DNA of 64,000 nt from Phytopseudomonas punonensis. Its GTDB lineage: Bacteria; Pseudomonadota; Gammaproteobacteria; Pseudomonadales; Pseudomonadaceae. Below, piece by piece: positions 52,993-62,050 of the stretch (position 1 is the first letter of the stretch; each line of letters starts with the position of its first letter). The position numbers and the translations under genes were made by a program. Below the pieces are notes generated by a model. That model was not told the DNA's origin, did not search any database, and worked only from the letters and a program-made list of their open reading frames with translations. The DNA is taken from the NCBI RefSeq assembly GCF_900142655.1, contig NZ_FRBQ01000012.1:1-64000 (forward strand), in the 5' to 3' direction.

Positions 52993-53703
52993 ATGAGCCA
53001 TTCCAACCACGCCCACGATTACCCCGCCTGCTGCCAGCCCGACAACGGTGCCTCGCTGGGCACCAACGCCACCCTCGCCGAGCCGCTGTCGGCCGACGGT
53101 ACTCCGGAGCTCGGCAAGACCTATACCGTGCCGGCCCGCTGCGGCCGCGCCGTGCGCCTGAAGGCGGGCGAGGTGATCCGCATCGTCAACACCCACGGCA
53201 CCCAGGTGTGCGACACCTGGCTGTTCAATGCCGAAGACCTCAGCGAGTTCCTGTCCATGGAGCACGCCCGCGCCCATATCGACCGGGTCATCCCCAAGCC
53301 GGGCGATGAGCTGTTCAGCAACCGTCGTCGCGCCATCGGCAAACTGCTCACCGACACCTCGCCCGGCGTGCACGACACGCTGATCGCCGCCTGCGACCTG
53401 CATCGCTACACCAACCTCGGTGTCGAGGGTTACCACGACAGCTGCGCCGACAACATGCGCCTGGCCCTACAGGCCATCGGCCTGCGCGCCCGCGAAGTGC
53501 CGCAGCCGTTCAACCTGTGGATGAACATCCCTGTGAAGGCGGACTACAGCATCGAGTGGCTGCCGCCAGTGTCCAAGGCCGGCGATTACGTGGAGATCGA
53601 AGCCGTGATGGATTGCGTGGTGGTAATGTCGGCCTGCCCGCAGGACATCGTGCCGATCAATGACCTGAATCCGGTGGAAGTGCACTTCTCGGTTAGTGCC
53701 TGA
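52993..53703 (+). CDS. DUF1989 (urea carboxylase-associated) family protein
   Basis: This 236-residue protein has the DUF1989 pattern. YTVPARCGRAVRLKAGEVIR near residue 43 is followed by NTHGTQVCDTWLFNAEDLSE with a conserved Cys, and HDTLIAACDLHRY near 125. NLGVEGYHDSCADNMRLAL near 140 follows. Homologues (UAAP) often sit next to urea carboxylase or guanidine-degrading genes; here no urea carboxylase or allophanate hydrolase is present. A decarboxylase- or deiminase-like role has been proposed for guanidine-related members, but I do not assert that here. Confidence 0.85.
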   Translation: MSHSNHAHDYPACCQPDNGASLGTNATLAEPLSADGTPELGKTYTVPARCGRAVRLKAGEVIRIVNTHGTQVCDTWLFNAEDLSEFLSMEHARAHIDRVIPKPGDELFSNRRRAIGKLLTDTSPGVHDTLIAACDLHRYTNLGVEGYHDSCADNMRLALQAIGLRAREVPQPFNLWMNIPVKADYSIEWLPPVSKAGDYVEIEAVMDCVVVMSACPQDIVPINDLNPVEVHFSVSA

Positions 53704-53846
53704 GGTCGCCCTGGACACTAGAGCCGGTTTGGTTGGTGTCAGGGGATTAATTACCCGTGTGCCTTCGGCGATACTGTGCGGCCAGCGGGAGAACTCGCTG
53801 CCGCACGGTTGCCTTCAATACGGGTTATCCATTCATCGAGAAACGC

Positions 53847-54455
53847 ATGCTCAAACCTAGCCACACACCGCCGTCGAAGGCCAATCACACCGAGGGCCTG
53901 CCTAGTCTGGGAGTGCGTCTGCGCCATGCCCGCAAGGTCGCTGGTCTGACCCTCAAGCAGGTGGCTACCGTCGCCGGGTGTTCGGAAAGCCTGATTTCCA
54001 AATTGGAAAATGACGCCGCCTCTCCGTCACTGGCCATGCTCCACCGTTTGGCAGGCGCCTTGGGCAGCAACGTATCCACCCTTACGTCCGAAGAGTGGGT
54101 GTCCGATGAGCCGGTGCTGCGTGCGGGTGAGCGCCCGGTGAAGCGCTTCGTCAAGCGTAACAAGGACGGCGACATCGGCCTGGAGCGCATCACCCACCTG
54201 CAAAAGGGCGGGCTGCTGCAGGGCAATATCCACATCGTTGCGCCAGGTGTGGCCAGTGATGGTTTGATCGAGCACCCCGGAGAAGAAATGGGCTACGTGC
54301 TGGCCGGCAGCATCGAGCTGATCATCGGCGACCAGTGCTACAGCTTGGCGACCGGGGACGCTTTTCACTTTCCCAGCAATCTGCCCCATGGTTATCGCAA
54401 CAGCGGCTCAATCGAAGCGCGGATTCTGTGGGTGAACACACCAGTAACGTTCTGA
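53847..54455 (+). CDS. XRE-family regulator with cupin sensor domain
   Basis: This 202-residue protein has a helix-turn-helix at residues 23-78 (LRHARKVAGLTLKQVATVAG, then CSESLISKLENDAASPSL). A cupin_2 domain spans about 125-200 (LIEHPGEEMGYVLAGSIELI, then DAFHFPSNLPHGYRN). Regulators of this type sense small ligands in the cupin pocket, as PuuR does. It sits at the end of the ABC / amidohydrolase / DUF1989 cluster. The open frame extends 30 codons upstream, but Met at 53847 fits the family start. Confidence 0.88.
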   Translation: MLKPSHTPPSKANHTEGLPSLGVRLRHARKVAGLTLKQVATVAGCSESLISKLENDAASPSLAMLHRLAGALGSNVSTLTSEEWVSDEPVLRAGERPVKRFVKRNKDGDIGLERITHLQKGGLLQGNIHIVAPGVASDGLIEHPGEEMGYVLAGSIELIIGDQCYSLATGDAFHFPSNLPHGYRNSGSIEARILWVNTPVTF

Positions 54456-54553
54456 CCGCTCGCCTTTATGTGAGCTATTCGACTGGACTATGCCGGCCGA
54501 TGGCAGATAATCCCCGCCCTTGATGTGATGTTTTCGCACAGGTTGGAGGCAGG

Positions 54554-55222
54554 ATGAAAACAGGATGGTTGTGGCTGTTCCCAGGTATCGGCGCGCTGCT
54601 GCTGGCGCTCGCTGTCGGCATTCAGGTATCGCGCATTAGCGGTGAGGCGCAGATGACGCGCGCCGAAGGCGCCATCGTGGATGTCGAGGGCGGCTGCCCG
54701 ACGGTGTCGTTCACCACGCTCGACGGCACGCTGGGCGAGCATCACAGCAGCACCTGCAGCACGCCGCCGTCCTTCGATATCGGTGAGCGCGTGGCGGTGT
54801 ATTACGACCCGCAGAACCCCGAGCGCGCCCACATCGACAGCTTCGAACAGAACTGGATAGGCAGCCTGATCGTCGGCGGTATCGGTGCGGTCTTTCTGGC
54901 GCTTGGCCTGCTGTTTGTGCTGCCGCCGCTGTTCGCCAAGCGCCGCGCTGCCGAGTTGCGGGTCAGCGGCACAGCGGTGCAGGCCGAAGTGGTCGACGTC
55001 GAACTCAATGGCTCGCTAAGCATCAATGGCCGCAACCCTTACCGCATCGTTGCCCAGTGGTTGAACCCGCAGACCAACAAACTGCATGTGTTTCGTAGTG
55101 ACAACCTGTGGTTCGATCCGGGCCCCTATATCAGCGAGTCGCTGGTCACGGTGATGATCGACCCGAACAACCCCAAGCGCTACAGCATGGACACCCGCTT
55201 CCTGCCCGAGCTGGTGGACTGA
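54554..55222 (+). CDS. DUF3592 membrane protein
   Basis: This 222-residue protein has an N-terminal hydrophobic segment (about 5-27) and a second membrane segment near 95-122 (LIVGGIGAVFLALGLLFVLPP). The extracytoplasmic part contains FDIGERVAVYYDPQNPERAH, the DUF3592 pattern. It has no known function. It precedes the TrpI-like gene with one base between stop and start, so they are likely co-transcribed. It may belong to the sequence that came between trpBA and trpI. Confidence 0.8.
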   Translation: MKTGWLWLFPGIGALLLALAVGIQVSRISGEAQMTRAEGAIVDVEGGCPTVSFTTLDGTLGEHHSSTCSTPPSFDIGERVAVYYDPQNPERAHIDSFEQNWIGSLIVGGIGAVFLALGLLFVLPPLFAKRRAAELRVSGTAVQAEVVDVELNGSLSINGRNPYRIVAQWLNPQTNKLHVFRSDNLWFDPGPYISESLVTVMIDPNNPKRYSMDTRFLPELVD

Positions 55223-55223
55223 G

Positions 55224-56117
55224 ATGGCCCAGGATCTGCCGTCGCTCAACGCCCTGTATGCTTTCGAGGCCGCTGCGCGCTTGGGTAGCGTCAGCCGTGC
55301 GGCGCTTGAGCTGCACGTCACCCATGGCGCGGTGAGCCGGCAAATCCGTACGCTGGAAGAGCAACTTGGTGTGGCACTGTTCATCAAAGACGGGCGCGGC
55401 CTGAAGCTGACCGAAGCGGGCATACGCCTGCGTGATGTCAGCGGCGAGACCTTCACCCGGCTGCGTCAGGTGTGTGGCGAGATCCGCCAGCGGGAAGTCG
55501 ACACACCCTTCGTGCTCGGTTGTCCCGGCAGCCTGCTGGCGCGCTGGTTTATCCCGCGGCTTGATCGGCTCAACGGAGCATTGCCCGAACTGCGCCTGCA
55601 GCTGTCAACCAGCCAAGGCGAACTGGACCCACGCAGCCCCCAGGTGGATGCCACCCTGCTGTATGCCGAGCCGCCGTGGCCGGCGGACATGCGCGTATTC
55701 GAGCTGGCGCGGGAATCCATCGGGCCGGTGATAAGCCCACGCCACCCGCGATTCTCTACGCTGAGCGAGGCCGCTCCCGAGGCATTGCTGCAGGAAGCGC
55801 TGCTGCACACCACCTCACGCCCTCAGGCCTGGCCCCAATGGCTGGCGGCGATGGACCTGCAGCCTGCGGACATGCGTCTAGGGCAGGGCTTCGAACATCT
55901 GTATTACCTGCTCGAGGCCGCGTCGGCAGGCCTTGGCGTGGCCATCGCGCCCTTGCAACTGGTGGCCGATGACCTCGCGGCGGGCCGATTGGTCGCGCCC
56001 TGGGGCTTCGTGCAAACCGAGGCACGGCTGTCGCTCTGGGTGCCAGAACGGCGCAACGGTCAGCGCGCCGAGAGGCTTGCCGATTGGTTGAGAACAGCGT
56101 TGCAAACCGCGAGTTGA
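55224..56117 (+). CDS. trpI: TrpI-like LysR regulator of tryptophan synthase genes
   Basis: This 297-residue LysR protein starts MAQDLPSLNALYAFEAAARL, with helix-turn-helix LELHVTHGAVSRQIRTLEEQ at about 29-48. The later segment PFVLGCPGSLLARWFIPRL, then EPPWPADM and SRPQAWPQW closely matches my recollection of P. aeruginosa TrpI, including GQGFEHLYYLLEAASAGLGV. TrpI activates trpBA when indoleglycerol phosphate accumulates. Orientation relative to trpBA is the usual divergent one, but 6.8 kb separates them. The identity rests on recall and would be confirmed by alignment. Confidence 0.82.
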   Translation: MAQDLPSLNALYAFEAAARLGSVSRAALELHVTHGAVSRQIRTLEEQLGVALFIKDGRGLKLTEAGIRLRDVSGETFTRLRQVCGEIRQREVDTPFVLGCPGSLLARWFIPRLDRLNGALPELRLQLSTSQGELDPRSPQVDATLLYAEPPWPADMRVFELARESIGPVISPRHPRFSTLSEAAPEALLQEALLHTTSRPQAWPQWLAAMDLQPADMRLGQGFEHLYYLLEAASAGLGVAIAPLQLVADDLAAGRLVAPWGFVQTEARLSLWVPERRNGQRAERLADWLRTALQTAS

Positions 56118-56213
56118 GTCGCCTGCAGCGCAGAACCTTGTTTCTCGGGCATCGGTCATAGCATCGGCCCTCACATATATCCCGGGCCATCACTGACAGA
56201 GAGGGATGTGCCC

Positions 56214-56708
56214 ATGAACAAGACGCTGATTGCAGGTTTTCTGCTGGCCGGCACCGCTACGCTGGCTCAAGCCGAGCCGCTGAATATCGAGGGGATCGGC
56301 CTGTCGCGCGACGTTTCCTGCAAAGGCCAGGACGTGAACATTTCCGGCAACGCCAACGTGATTCACCTCAAGGGCGACTGTGGCGCGGTGGAGGTTGCCG
56401 GCTCGGAACACAAGGTGAGGCTGGACACGGCCAAGTCGCTTAGCGTGTCAGGTGCCGAGCATGACGTGGTGGCCAAGCGCGTCAATGCACTTAGCGTCGA
56501 CACCACGGATAATCAGGTGCGGGCCACGGTTGCCGGCGGCGAGCAGCCGGCGCTGGTTGAGGTGACGGGCGCCGATCAGGAGCTGGACCTGCAGTTCGAG
56601 GGGCCGGTGAAGCTGGATGTCAGCGGTACAGACCAGCAGGTGCGCTGGAGCGGCGAAGAGCCGGAAGTGCAGATGAGTGGTATCGACAACAAGGTCGAGC
56701 GCCAGTAA
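56214..56708 (+). CDS. DUF3060 periplasmic protein
   Basis: This 164-residue protein has signal peptide residues 1-20 (ending LAQAEP). The rest is repeated short beta strands with alternating acidic patches: NVIHLKGDCGAVEVAGSEHK, then VRLDTAKSLSVSGAEHDVVA. This is the DUF3060 beta-helix pattern. Start 56214 follows GAGAGGGA; a GTG six bases upstream is possible. In P. aeruginosa a similar gene lies near trpI as I recall. Function unknown. Confidence 0.8.
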   Translation: MNKTLIAGFLLAGTATLAQAEPLNIEGIGLSRDVSCKGQDVNISGNANVIHLKGDCGAVEVAGSEHKVRLDTAKSLSVSGAEHDVVAKRVNALSVDTTDNQVRATVAGGEQPALVEVTGADQELDLQFEGPVKLDVSGTDQQVRWSGEEPEVQMSGIDNKVERQ

Positions 56709-56740
56709 AGCGGGCGCCCCGGACTGGGGCGCCGTATCCA

Positions 56741-57268
56741 TCAGTCCACGTCGGTGAACTGGATGATTTCCACCCAGTAGCCGTCCGGGTCCTTGATGAA
56801 GGCGATGTTGCGCATGCGACCGTCGGTCAGGCGCTTCTGGAAGTCCACGCCGAGATCTTCGAAGCGCTGGCAGGCCGCCTTGATGTCGGGTACCGCGACG
56901 CACAGGTGACCGAAGCCGCGAGGGTCGCTGTTGCCGCTGTGGTAGGAGAATTCCGGGTCCTTCTCGGTGCCGTAGTTGTAGGTCAGCTCCAGCACGCCGG
57001 GGATGGACTTGCGCCACTGGTGGCGGGCTTTCGGGTCGGCCGGGATCTGCGATTTGTCGGCAACCAGCGCCAGGAAGTAGAGGCTGAATTCGGCGTCCGG
57101 AAAATCGCTCTTCTCCAGCAGGGTGAAGCCCAGCACGCGGGTGTAGAAGTCCAGCGACTTCTCGAGATCCTTCACGCGAATCATGGTGTGGTTGTAGACG
57201 AAGTCCGCGGTGGCGACGTCGGGCTTGCCGGTCACGCCGGGCAGTGTGTTGAGTTCGTCGAGGGTCAT
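56741..57268 (-). CDS. gloA: lactoylglutathione lyase (glyoxalase I)
   Basis: This 175-residue monomer-type glyoxalase I has metal ligands in NHTMIRVKDLEKSLDFYTRV (His), LELTYNYGTEKD (Glu), GFGHLCVAVPD (His) and GYWVEIIQFTDVD (Glu). It converts the methylglyoxal-glutathione hemithioacetal to S-lactoylglutathione. The length, longer than the E. coli 135-residue form, fits the zinc-dependent eukaryote-like Pseudomonas type. The start at 57268 is preferred since GGAGA precedes it; an upstream Met at 57280 is less well placed. Confidence 0.95.
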   Translation of the reverse strand: MTLDELNTLPGVTGKPDVATADFVYNHTMIRVKDLEKSLDFYTRVLGFTLLEKSDFPDAEFSLYFLALVADKSQIPADPKARHQWRKSIPGVLELTYNYGTEKDPEFSYHSGNSDPRGFGHLCVAVPDIKAACQRFEDLGVDFQKRLTDGRMRNIAFIKDPDGYWVEIIQFTDVD

Positions 57269-57386
57269 GGGCGTCTCCATCAGGTGAGTGGACGATTCAA
57301 AAAGTCATGAGGTCAGTAGATGGCCTCGTGGGGCAGGTTTTTCAAGGTGGGTGGCGTTTGAAGGTGGGTCTGCAATCGGCGATCTA

Positions 57387-57440
57387 TTGTGGGAGCGGGC
57401 CATGTCCGGGATTTTTCGCGCGCATGGCGCGCTCCCACAA
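57387..57440. repeat. REP-like hairpin (GTGGGAGCG type)
   Basis: TTGTGGGAGCGGGCCATG pairs imperfectly with CATGGCGCGCTCCCACAA. This is a frequent Pseudomonas extragenic palindrome, here in the space between gloA and the phosphoesterase gene, close to the stop of the latter. Confidence 0.8.
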
Positions 57441-57464
57441 AGCGATGCTTGCTTGCGCCTTGCA

Positions 57465-57923
57465 TCAAACCTCCAACTCAATCATCTCGGCCCGCACCCC
57501 ATCGCCATCGATATGCAGAATGGCCACGCCAATGGGCAGCTTGAACCGCCGCGGGCCGGCGCTGCCGGGGTTCAGGTAGAGCACGCCATCGCGCTCTTCA
57601 TGCAGCGGCTTATGCGAATGCCCAGCAATTACCACGTCGATACCTTCGGCCCTGGGATCGATGGCCAACTGCTTCAGGTCATGCAGCACATGCAGACTGA
57701 CCGCACCGAAGCGCAGCGTCAGGTGCTCGGGGATGCCGTCGGCCCAGGCGTCACCATCATTGTTGCCGCGCACCACCGACAGCGGCGCGATACGTTCGAG
57801 AACGGCAAGAATCTGCGGCCCGCCGATATCGCCGGCGTGAATCAGGTGATCGACGCCCTGCAGCGCCGCCAGCGCCTGGGGCCGCAACAGGCCGTGGGTG
57901 TCGGCGATCAGGCCAATCTTCAT
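57465..57923 (-). CDS. metallophosphoesterase, YfcE/MJ0936 family
   Basis: This 152-residue calcineurin-like phosphoesterase has metal-binding motifs IADTHG (6-11), HAGDIGG (29-35), VRGNNDG (51-57) and IAGHSHKPLHEE (98-109). The NPGSAGPRR motif near 117 completes the family signature. It is small and single-domain, and probably cleaves phosphodiesters. Preceded by ATCATGAAAG on the minus strand; no operon partner is obvious. Confidence 0.9.
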   Translation of the reverse strand: MKIGLIADTHGLLRPQALAALQGVDHLIHAGDIGGPQILAVLERIAPLSVVRGNNDGDAWADGIPEHLTLRFGAVSLHVLHDLKQLAIDPRAEGIDVVIAGHSHKPLHEERDGVLYLNPGSAGPRRFKLPIGVAILHIDGDGVRAEMIELEV

Positions 57924-57986
57924 GATTCACTCCTATGCATGGATAGGAGCGCTGGGTGTGAAAAACGTTCGGCCAGGGAAAACGAG

Positions 57987-58325
57987 TTACGTTGATGTAG
58001 CCCGTATAACGAGGGATGCGTTACCGATGTCGATCGCGCGTTGGCATCGGTCCAACACATCCGTCATTTGCTGGAGGGTTGGAGCAGGATCGATACCGAG
58101 CTCACTCAATGCGCTGAGCTCGTCAAAGCCTTCCAGCACATTTCTCAGCTCCGGGCTGATCGGCCAAGCCGCAAGCGCGCGTTTAAATATCGGACGACCA
58201 AGAGACCAGATTCCTGTTTCCGATTTTAAGGCACCGCTTTTGATACCTTCTAGAATGCCTCTGGCTAACGATGCTACGCAGAGCTCGCTGGCGTTCTCTT
58301 CGAATTCCAACCTGAAGGTTTGCAT
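57987..58325 (-). CDS. hypothetical protein, possibly DUF3969-like
   Basis: This 112-residue protein begins MQTFRLEFEENASELCVASL and contains ARGILEGIKSGALKSETGIW, then FKRALAAWPISPELRNVLEG. The helical layout with 'gxxSxexaexilf'-type spacing recalls DUF3969, but this is weak. It lies between the phosphoesterase and ilvD genes, with a terminator shared with ilvD on the upstream side. Coding composition is slightly lower in GC than its neighbours. The function is unknown. Confidence 0.55.
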   Translation of the reverse strand: MQTFRLEFEENASELCVASLARGILEGIKSGALKSETGIWSLGRPIFKRALAAWPISPELRNVLEGFDELSALSELGIDPAPTLQQMTDVLDRCQRAIDIGNASLVIRATST

Positions 58326-58359
58326 TAGCTGGGCAGGCCTTTTAAGAGGGATGGATATG

Positions 58360-58390
58360 AAGAAGCCCGGCGTAGAACCGGGCTTCTTTT
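58360..58390. terminator. terminator of ilvD
   Basis: AAGAAGCCCGG, a seven-base loop and CCGGGCTTCTT followed by TT on the plus strand. It lies 18 bases beyond the ilvD stop codon. Confidence 0.75.
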
Positions 58391-58407
58391 GGTCTCTAGG
58401 CTGAAAA

Positions 58408-60246
58408 TCAACCGTCCAGCATCGCCTTGTTGCGCACCGCGCCCTTGTCGGCGCTGGTGGCGAGCAGGGCGTAGGCTTTCAGGGCGGTAGTCACCTTGCG
58501 CGGGCGTTGCTCGACCGGCTTCCAGCCCTTCTTGTCCTGCTCGTGGCGGCGGTGGGCGATTTCCTCGTCGCTGACCAAAAGATTGATCGAGCGGTTGGGA
58601 ATGTCGATCAGCACCTTGTCGCCATCCTTCACCAGGCCGATGGCGCCACCGGCCGCCGCTTCCGGCGAGGCGTGACCGATGGACAGGCCCGAGGTGCCGC
58701 CGGAGAAACGGCCGTCGGTGAGCAGGGCGCAGGCTTTGCCCAGGCCCTTGGATTTCAGGTACGAGGTCGGGTAGAGCATTTCCTGCATACCCGGGCCGCC
58801 TTTCGGGCCTTCGTAGCGGATGATGACGATGTCACCTTCCTTCACCTCGTCATTGAGGATGCCGCGCACCGCGCTGTCCTGGCTTTCGAAGATCTTGGCG
58901 TTGCCTTCGAACACGTGGATCGACTCGTCGACACCAGCGGTTTTCACCACGCAGCCGTCAAGGGCGATGTTGCCGTACAGCACGGCCAGGCCGCCTTCTT
59001 GCGAGTAGGCATGTTCGACACTGCGGATACAGCCGTTCTCACGGTCGTCATCCAGGGTTTCCCAGCGGGTCGACTGGCTGAACGCCGTCTGAGTCGGGAT
59101 GCCCGCCGGGCCGGCCTTGAAGAAGTGGTGCACGGCTTCATCGTCGGTTTGGGTGATATCCCACTTGGCGATGGCTTCGGCCATGCTGCGGCTGTGCACG
59201 GTCGGCAGGTCGGTGTGCAGCAGGCCGCCACGGGCCAGTGAGCCGAGAATGGAGAAGATGCCGCCAGCGCGGTGCACGTCTTCCATGTGGTACTTCTGGA
59301 TGTTCGGCGCGACCTTGCACAGTTGTGGCACGTGACGGGACAGGCGGTCGATGTCGCGCAGGTCGAAGTCGATCTCGGCTTCCTGGGCGGCGGCCAGCAG
59401 GTGAAGGATGGTGTTGGTCGAGCCGCCCATGGCGATGTCCAGCGTCATGGCGTTTTCGAACGCCTTGAAGTTGGCGATGTTGCGCGGCAGCACCGAGTCA
59501 TCGTTGTCGCCGTAGTAGCGTTTGCAAAGTTCGACTATGGTGCGGCCGGCCTGCAGGAACAGCTGCTCGCGGTCGCTGTGGGTGGCGAGGGTCGAACCGT
59601 TGCCCGGCAATGCCAGACCCAGCGCTTCCACCAGGCAGTTCATCGAGTTGGCGGTGAACATGCCGGAGCACGAGCCGCAGGTCGGGCAAGCGCTGCGCTC
59701 GTATTCGGCGACTTTTTCGTCCGAGGCGGTGCTGTCAGCGGCGATCACCATGGCGTCGACCAGGTCCAAGCCGTGGCTGGCCAACTTGGTCTTGCCGGCT
59801 TCCATCGGACCGCCGGAGACGAAGATCACTGGAATGTTCAGGCGCAGTGCGGCCATCAACATGCCGGGGGTGATCTTGTCGCAGTTGGAGATACAGACGA
59901 TGGCGTCGGCGCAGTGAGCGTTGACCATGTACTCGACGGAGTCGGCGATGATCTCGCGGCTCGGCAGCGAATAGAGCATGCCGTCGTGGCCCATGGCGAT
60001 GCCGTCGTCGACGGCAATGGTGTTGAATTCCTTGGCCACGCCGCCGGCTTTCTCGATCTCACGGGCGACCAGCTGACCCAGATCCTTCAGGTGCACGTGG
60101 CCGGGCACGAACTGGGTGAAGGAGTTGGCGATGGCGATGATCGGTTTCTTGAAGTCTTCGTCCTTCATCCCGGTGGCGCGCCACAGGGCACGGGCGCCGG
60201 CCATATTGCGGCCGTGGGTGGAGGTCTTCGAGCGGTAATCAGGCAT
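58408..60246 (-). CDS. ilvD: dihydroxy-acid dehydratase
   Basis: This 612-residue enzyme has iron-sulfur cysteines in CISNCDKITPGMLMA (near 122) and CPTCGSCSGMFTANSMNCL (near 193-211). It has GGSTNTILHLLA, and the family C-terminal signature GRFSGGTSGLSIGH. It makes 2-oxo acids from dihydroxy acids in valine, isoleucine and pantothenate synthesis. Length is exactly the usual 612-616. The start is the Met at 60246 (MPDYRSKTSTHGRN). No other ilv gene is adjacent. Confidence 0.97.
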   Translation of the reverse strand: MPDYRSKTSTHGRNMAGARALWRATGMKDEDFKKPIIAIANSFTQFVPGHVHLKDLGQLVAREIEKAGGVAKEFNTIAVDDGIAMGHDGMLYSLPSREIIADSVEYMVNAHCADAIVCISNCDKITPGMLMAALRLNIPVIFVSGGPMEAGKTKLASHGLDLVDAMVIAADSTASDEKVAEYERSACPTCGSCSGMFTANSMNCLVEALGLALPGNGSTLATHSDREQLFLQAGRTIVELCKRYYGDNDDSVLPRNIANFKAFENAMTLDIAMGGSTNTILHLLAAAQEAEIDFDLRDIDRLSRHVPQLCKVAPNIQKYHMEDVHRAGGIFSILGSLARGGLLHTDLPTVHSRSMAEAIAKWDITQTDDEAVHHFFKAGPAGIPTQTAFSQSTRWETLDDDRENGCIRSVEHAYSQEGGLAVLYGNIALDGCVVKTAGVDESIHVFEGNAKIFESQDSAVRGILNDEVKEGDIVIIRYEGPKGGPGMQEMLYPTSYLKSKGLGKACALLTDGRFSGGTSGLSIGHASPEAAAGGAIGLVKDGDKVLIDIPNRSINLLVSDEEIAHRRHEQDKKGWKPVEQRPRKVTTALKAYALLATSADKGAVRNKAMLDG

Positions 60247-60473
60247 GACGGATTCCTGCGGCTAATCAGGTAGGCATTGATAGGTGGGTGAGCGGATCAG
60301 CGGCAGATGACCGCGACGCAAGATGGCATGGCGCACGACGGGATCTCCGTCTGCCTGCCTGGGCTCACAGGCCCGCCGAAGGGTGGGTGGCGGGAAATGC
60401 CCTGATTCTACGCCGCACGAGGCGGGGGAGGAAAGGCTGGTGGCCGCCGGTCGTCCCCGCCGGCTGCAGAGCA
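60247..60473. other. spacer between ilvD and the chemotaxis operon
   Basis: This is the ilvD leader and the end of the cheB unit. No terminator or small gene could be clearly supported. Confidence 0.3.
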
Positions 60474-61535
60474 CTAGCCGCGCAGGATGGCTGCCGGGAT
60501 CTGTTCCAGCGGGATTTCCCGGCTGACTGCGCCGAGTTTCATTGCTTCTTTGGGCATGCCGTAGACCACGCAACTGGCTTCGTCCTGACCGAGAGTCAGG
60601 GCGCCGGCCTCATGCATTTCGCGCAGGCCGCGGGCGCCGTCGTCGCCCATGCCGGTCATGATGATACCGGTGGCGTTGGCGCCGGCAGCGCGGGCGGTGG
60701 AGCGAAACAGTACGTCCACCGACGGCTTATGGCGGCTCACTGGCGGGCCGTCGACTACGTCGACTACATACTGGGCGCCGCTGCGTTTGAGCAGCAGATG
60801 GCGGCCGCCCGGGGCGATCAGCGCGCGACCGGGAACCACGCGATCACCATTGCGCGCTTCCAGCACTTCCAGTTCGCACAGGCCATTAAGGCGCTCGGCA
60901 AAGGCGGCGGTAAAGCGCTCGGGCATGTGCTGGACGATCACTATCGCCGGGCAGACGCGCGGCAACCGGGTAAGGATGTATTCCAGCGCCTGGGTGCCGC
61001 CGGTGGAGGTGCCGATAGCGACGATACGCTCGGTGGTGCGCGCCATGGCGCCGCTGGCCGGTGGCAGAATGGCATCGGCGCTGAGCTTGGCTTGGGGCGC
61101 CGCCGGTGGCGTTTTGCTTGCAAGGCGCTTCACGTTGGCCCGGGCAGCGGCCTTGACCGCATTGACCAGATCATCGCTGGCGTTGACCAGAAACTTGCCG
61201 AGATTGGCCTGGGGTTTGGTGACGATGCTCACTGCGCCGGCCGCCAGGGCCTGCATGGTGGTGGTTGCGCCTTTTTCGGTCAGCGTCGAGCAGATCACCA
61301 CTGGCGTAGGCCGCTCGGCCATCAGCTTGCGCAGGAAGGTGATGCCGTCCATGCGCGGCATCTCGACGTCGAGCACGATCACGTCGGGCCACTGGCGCTG
61401 CATCTTGTCGAGGGCGAACAGCGGGTCGGCGGCAGTACCGATGACCTCGATCGCTGAGTCGGCCGCTAGCACTTGGGAGAGCACCTGGCGCACCACTGCG
61501 GAGTCGTCGACGATCATGACTTTGATGCTTTTCAT
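60474..61535 (-). CDS. cheB: chemotaxis protein-glutamate methylesterase / glutamine deamidase
   Basis: This 353-residue CheB has a response regulator domain at 1-120, with acidic pocket VDDSAVVR and phospho-acceptor Asp56 in VLDVEMPRMDG. The CheB esterase domain spans about 160-350. IGTSTGGTQALEY has the nucleophile Ser; HMPERFTAAFAERL and later MTGMGDDGARGL complete the triad region. It removes methyl groups from chemoreceptors. Its start overlaps cheD by four bases; it is last in the operon cheW-cheR-cheD-cheB. Confidence 0.95.
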   Translation of the reverse strand: MKSIKVMIVDDSAVVRQVLSQVLAADSAIEVIGTAADPLFALDKMQRQWPDVIVLDVEMPRMDGITFLRKLMAERPTPVVICSTLTEKGATTTMQALAAGAVSIVTKPQANLGKFLVNASDDLVNAVKAAARANVKRLASKTPPAAPQAKLSADAILPPASGAMARTTERIVAIGTSTGGTQALEYILTRLPRVCPAIVIVQHMPERFTAAFAERLNGLCELEVLEARNGDRVVPGRALIAPGGRHLLLKRSGAQYVVDVVDGPPVSRHKPSVDVLFRSTARAAGANATGIIMTGMGDDGARGLREMHEAGALTLGQDEASCVVYGMPKEAMKLGAVSREIPLEQIPAAILRG

Positions 61536-62050
61536 TGCGGTCGCTTTCCGGCAGGAGGTTCTTGGACGGCGAGGGGCTGAGTTTGCTTCAGCGCGATCTG
61601 GCCGCTCCAGATATCGAAGATTAGATTGCGATGGCCGAAACCGCCGACATGTTCGCCGTGGCAGCCGATTTTGTTCTCGGCGAGCAGTCGGCGCGCGGCA
61701 TCGATGTTCTGCTCACCGACATGATGGCGACGGGTTTTCGCCAGGCCGGGAAACATGTGGCCGCCACCAAAGATGCGCGCCTGGTATTCAGCCAGGCGCG
61801 TGCCGCTCAGGGCGATCGCCTCGCACAGCAGGCTCATCACTTCATCGGCGTAGCGGCCGTCGCGTTGACTGGCCGGGCGGCCGCGGGTGGGCAGCATGAA
61901 GTGGCACATGCCACCCAGGCGGGCATGGGGATGCCAAAGTACGATCGAGACACAGGAGCCCAGCAGGGTGCGCACGCGAGTGTAGGGGCCGCCAAAGTGA
62001 TAGTCGCCAGGTTTCAGGTACACCTCGGCGATGGAGGGGTGATTAGGCAT
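61532..62050 (-). CDS. cheD: chemoreceptor glutamine deamidase CheD
   Basis: This 172-residue CheD has the pattern TLLGSCVSIVLWHP near residue 28, with the catalytic Cys, and GGMCHFMLP with the His soon after. NIDAARRLLAENKIGCHGEH lies near 120. It deamidates receptor glutamines and modulates CheC-like phosphatase activity in other species. It overlaps cheR by 8 bases and cheB by 4 bases. Confidence 0.93.
   Translation of the reverse strand: MPNHPSIAEVYLKPGDYHFGGPYTRVRTLLGSCVSIVLWHPHARLGGMCHFMLPTRGRPASQRDGRYADEVMSLLCEAIALSGTRLAEYQARIFGGGHMFPGLAKTRRHHVGEQNIDAARRLLAENKIGCHGEHVGGFGHRNLIFDIWSGQIALKQTQPLAVQEPPAGKRPQ

Noticed and set aside
59272..60273. 333-codon plus-strand frame opposite ilvD
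   Set aside because: Shadow of ilvD; no motif and no ribosome binding site.
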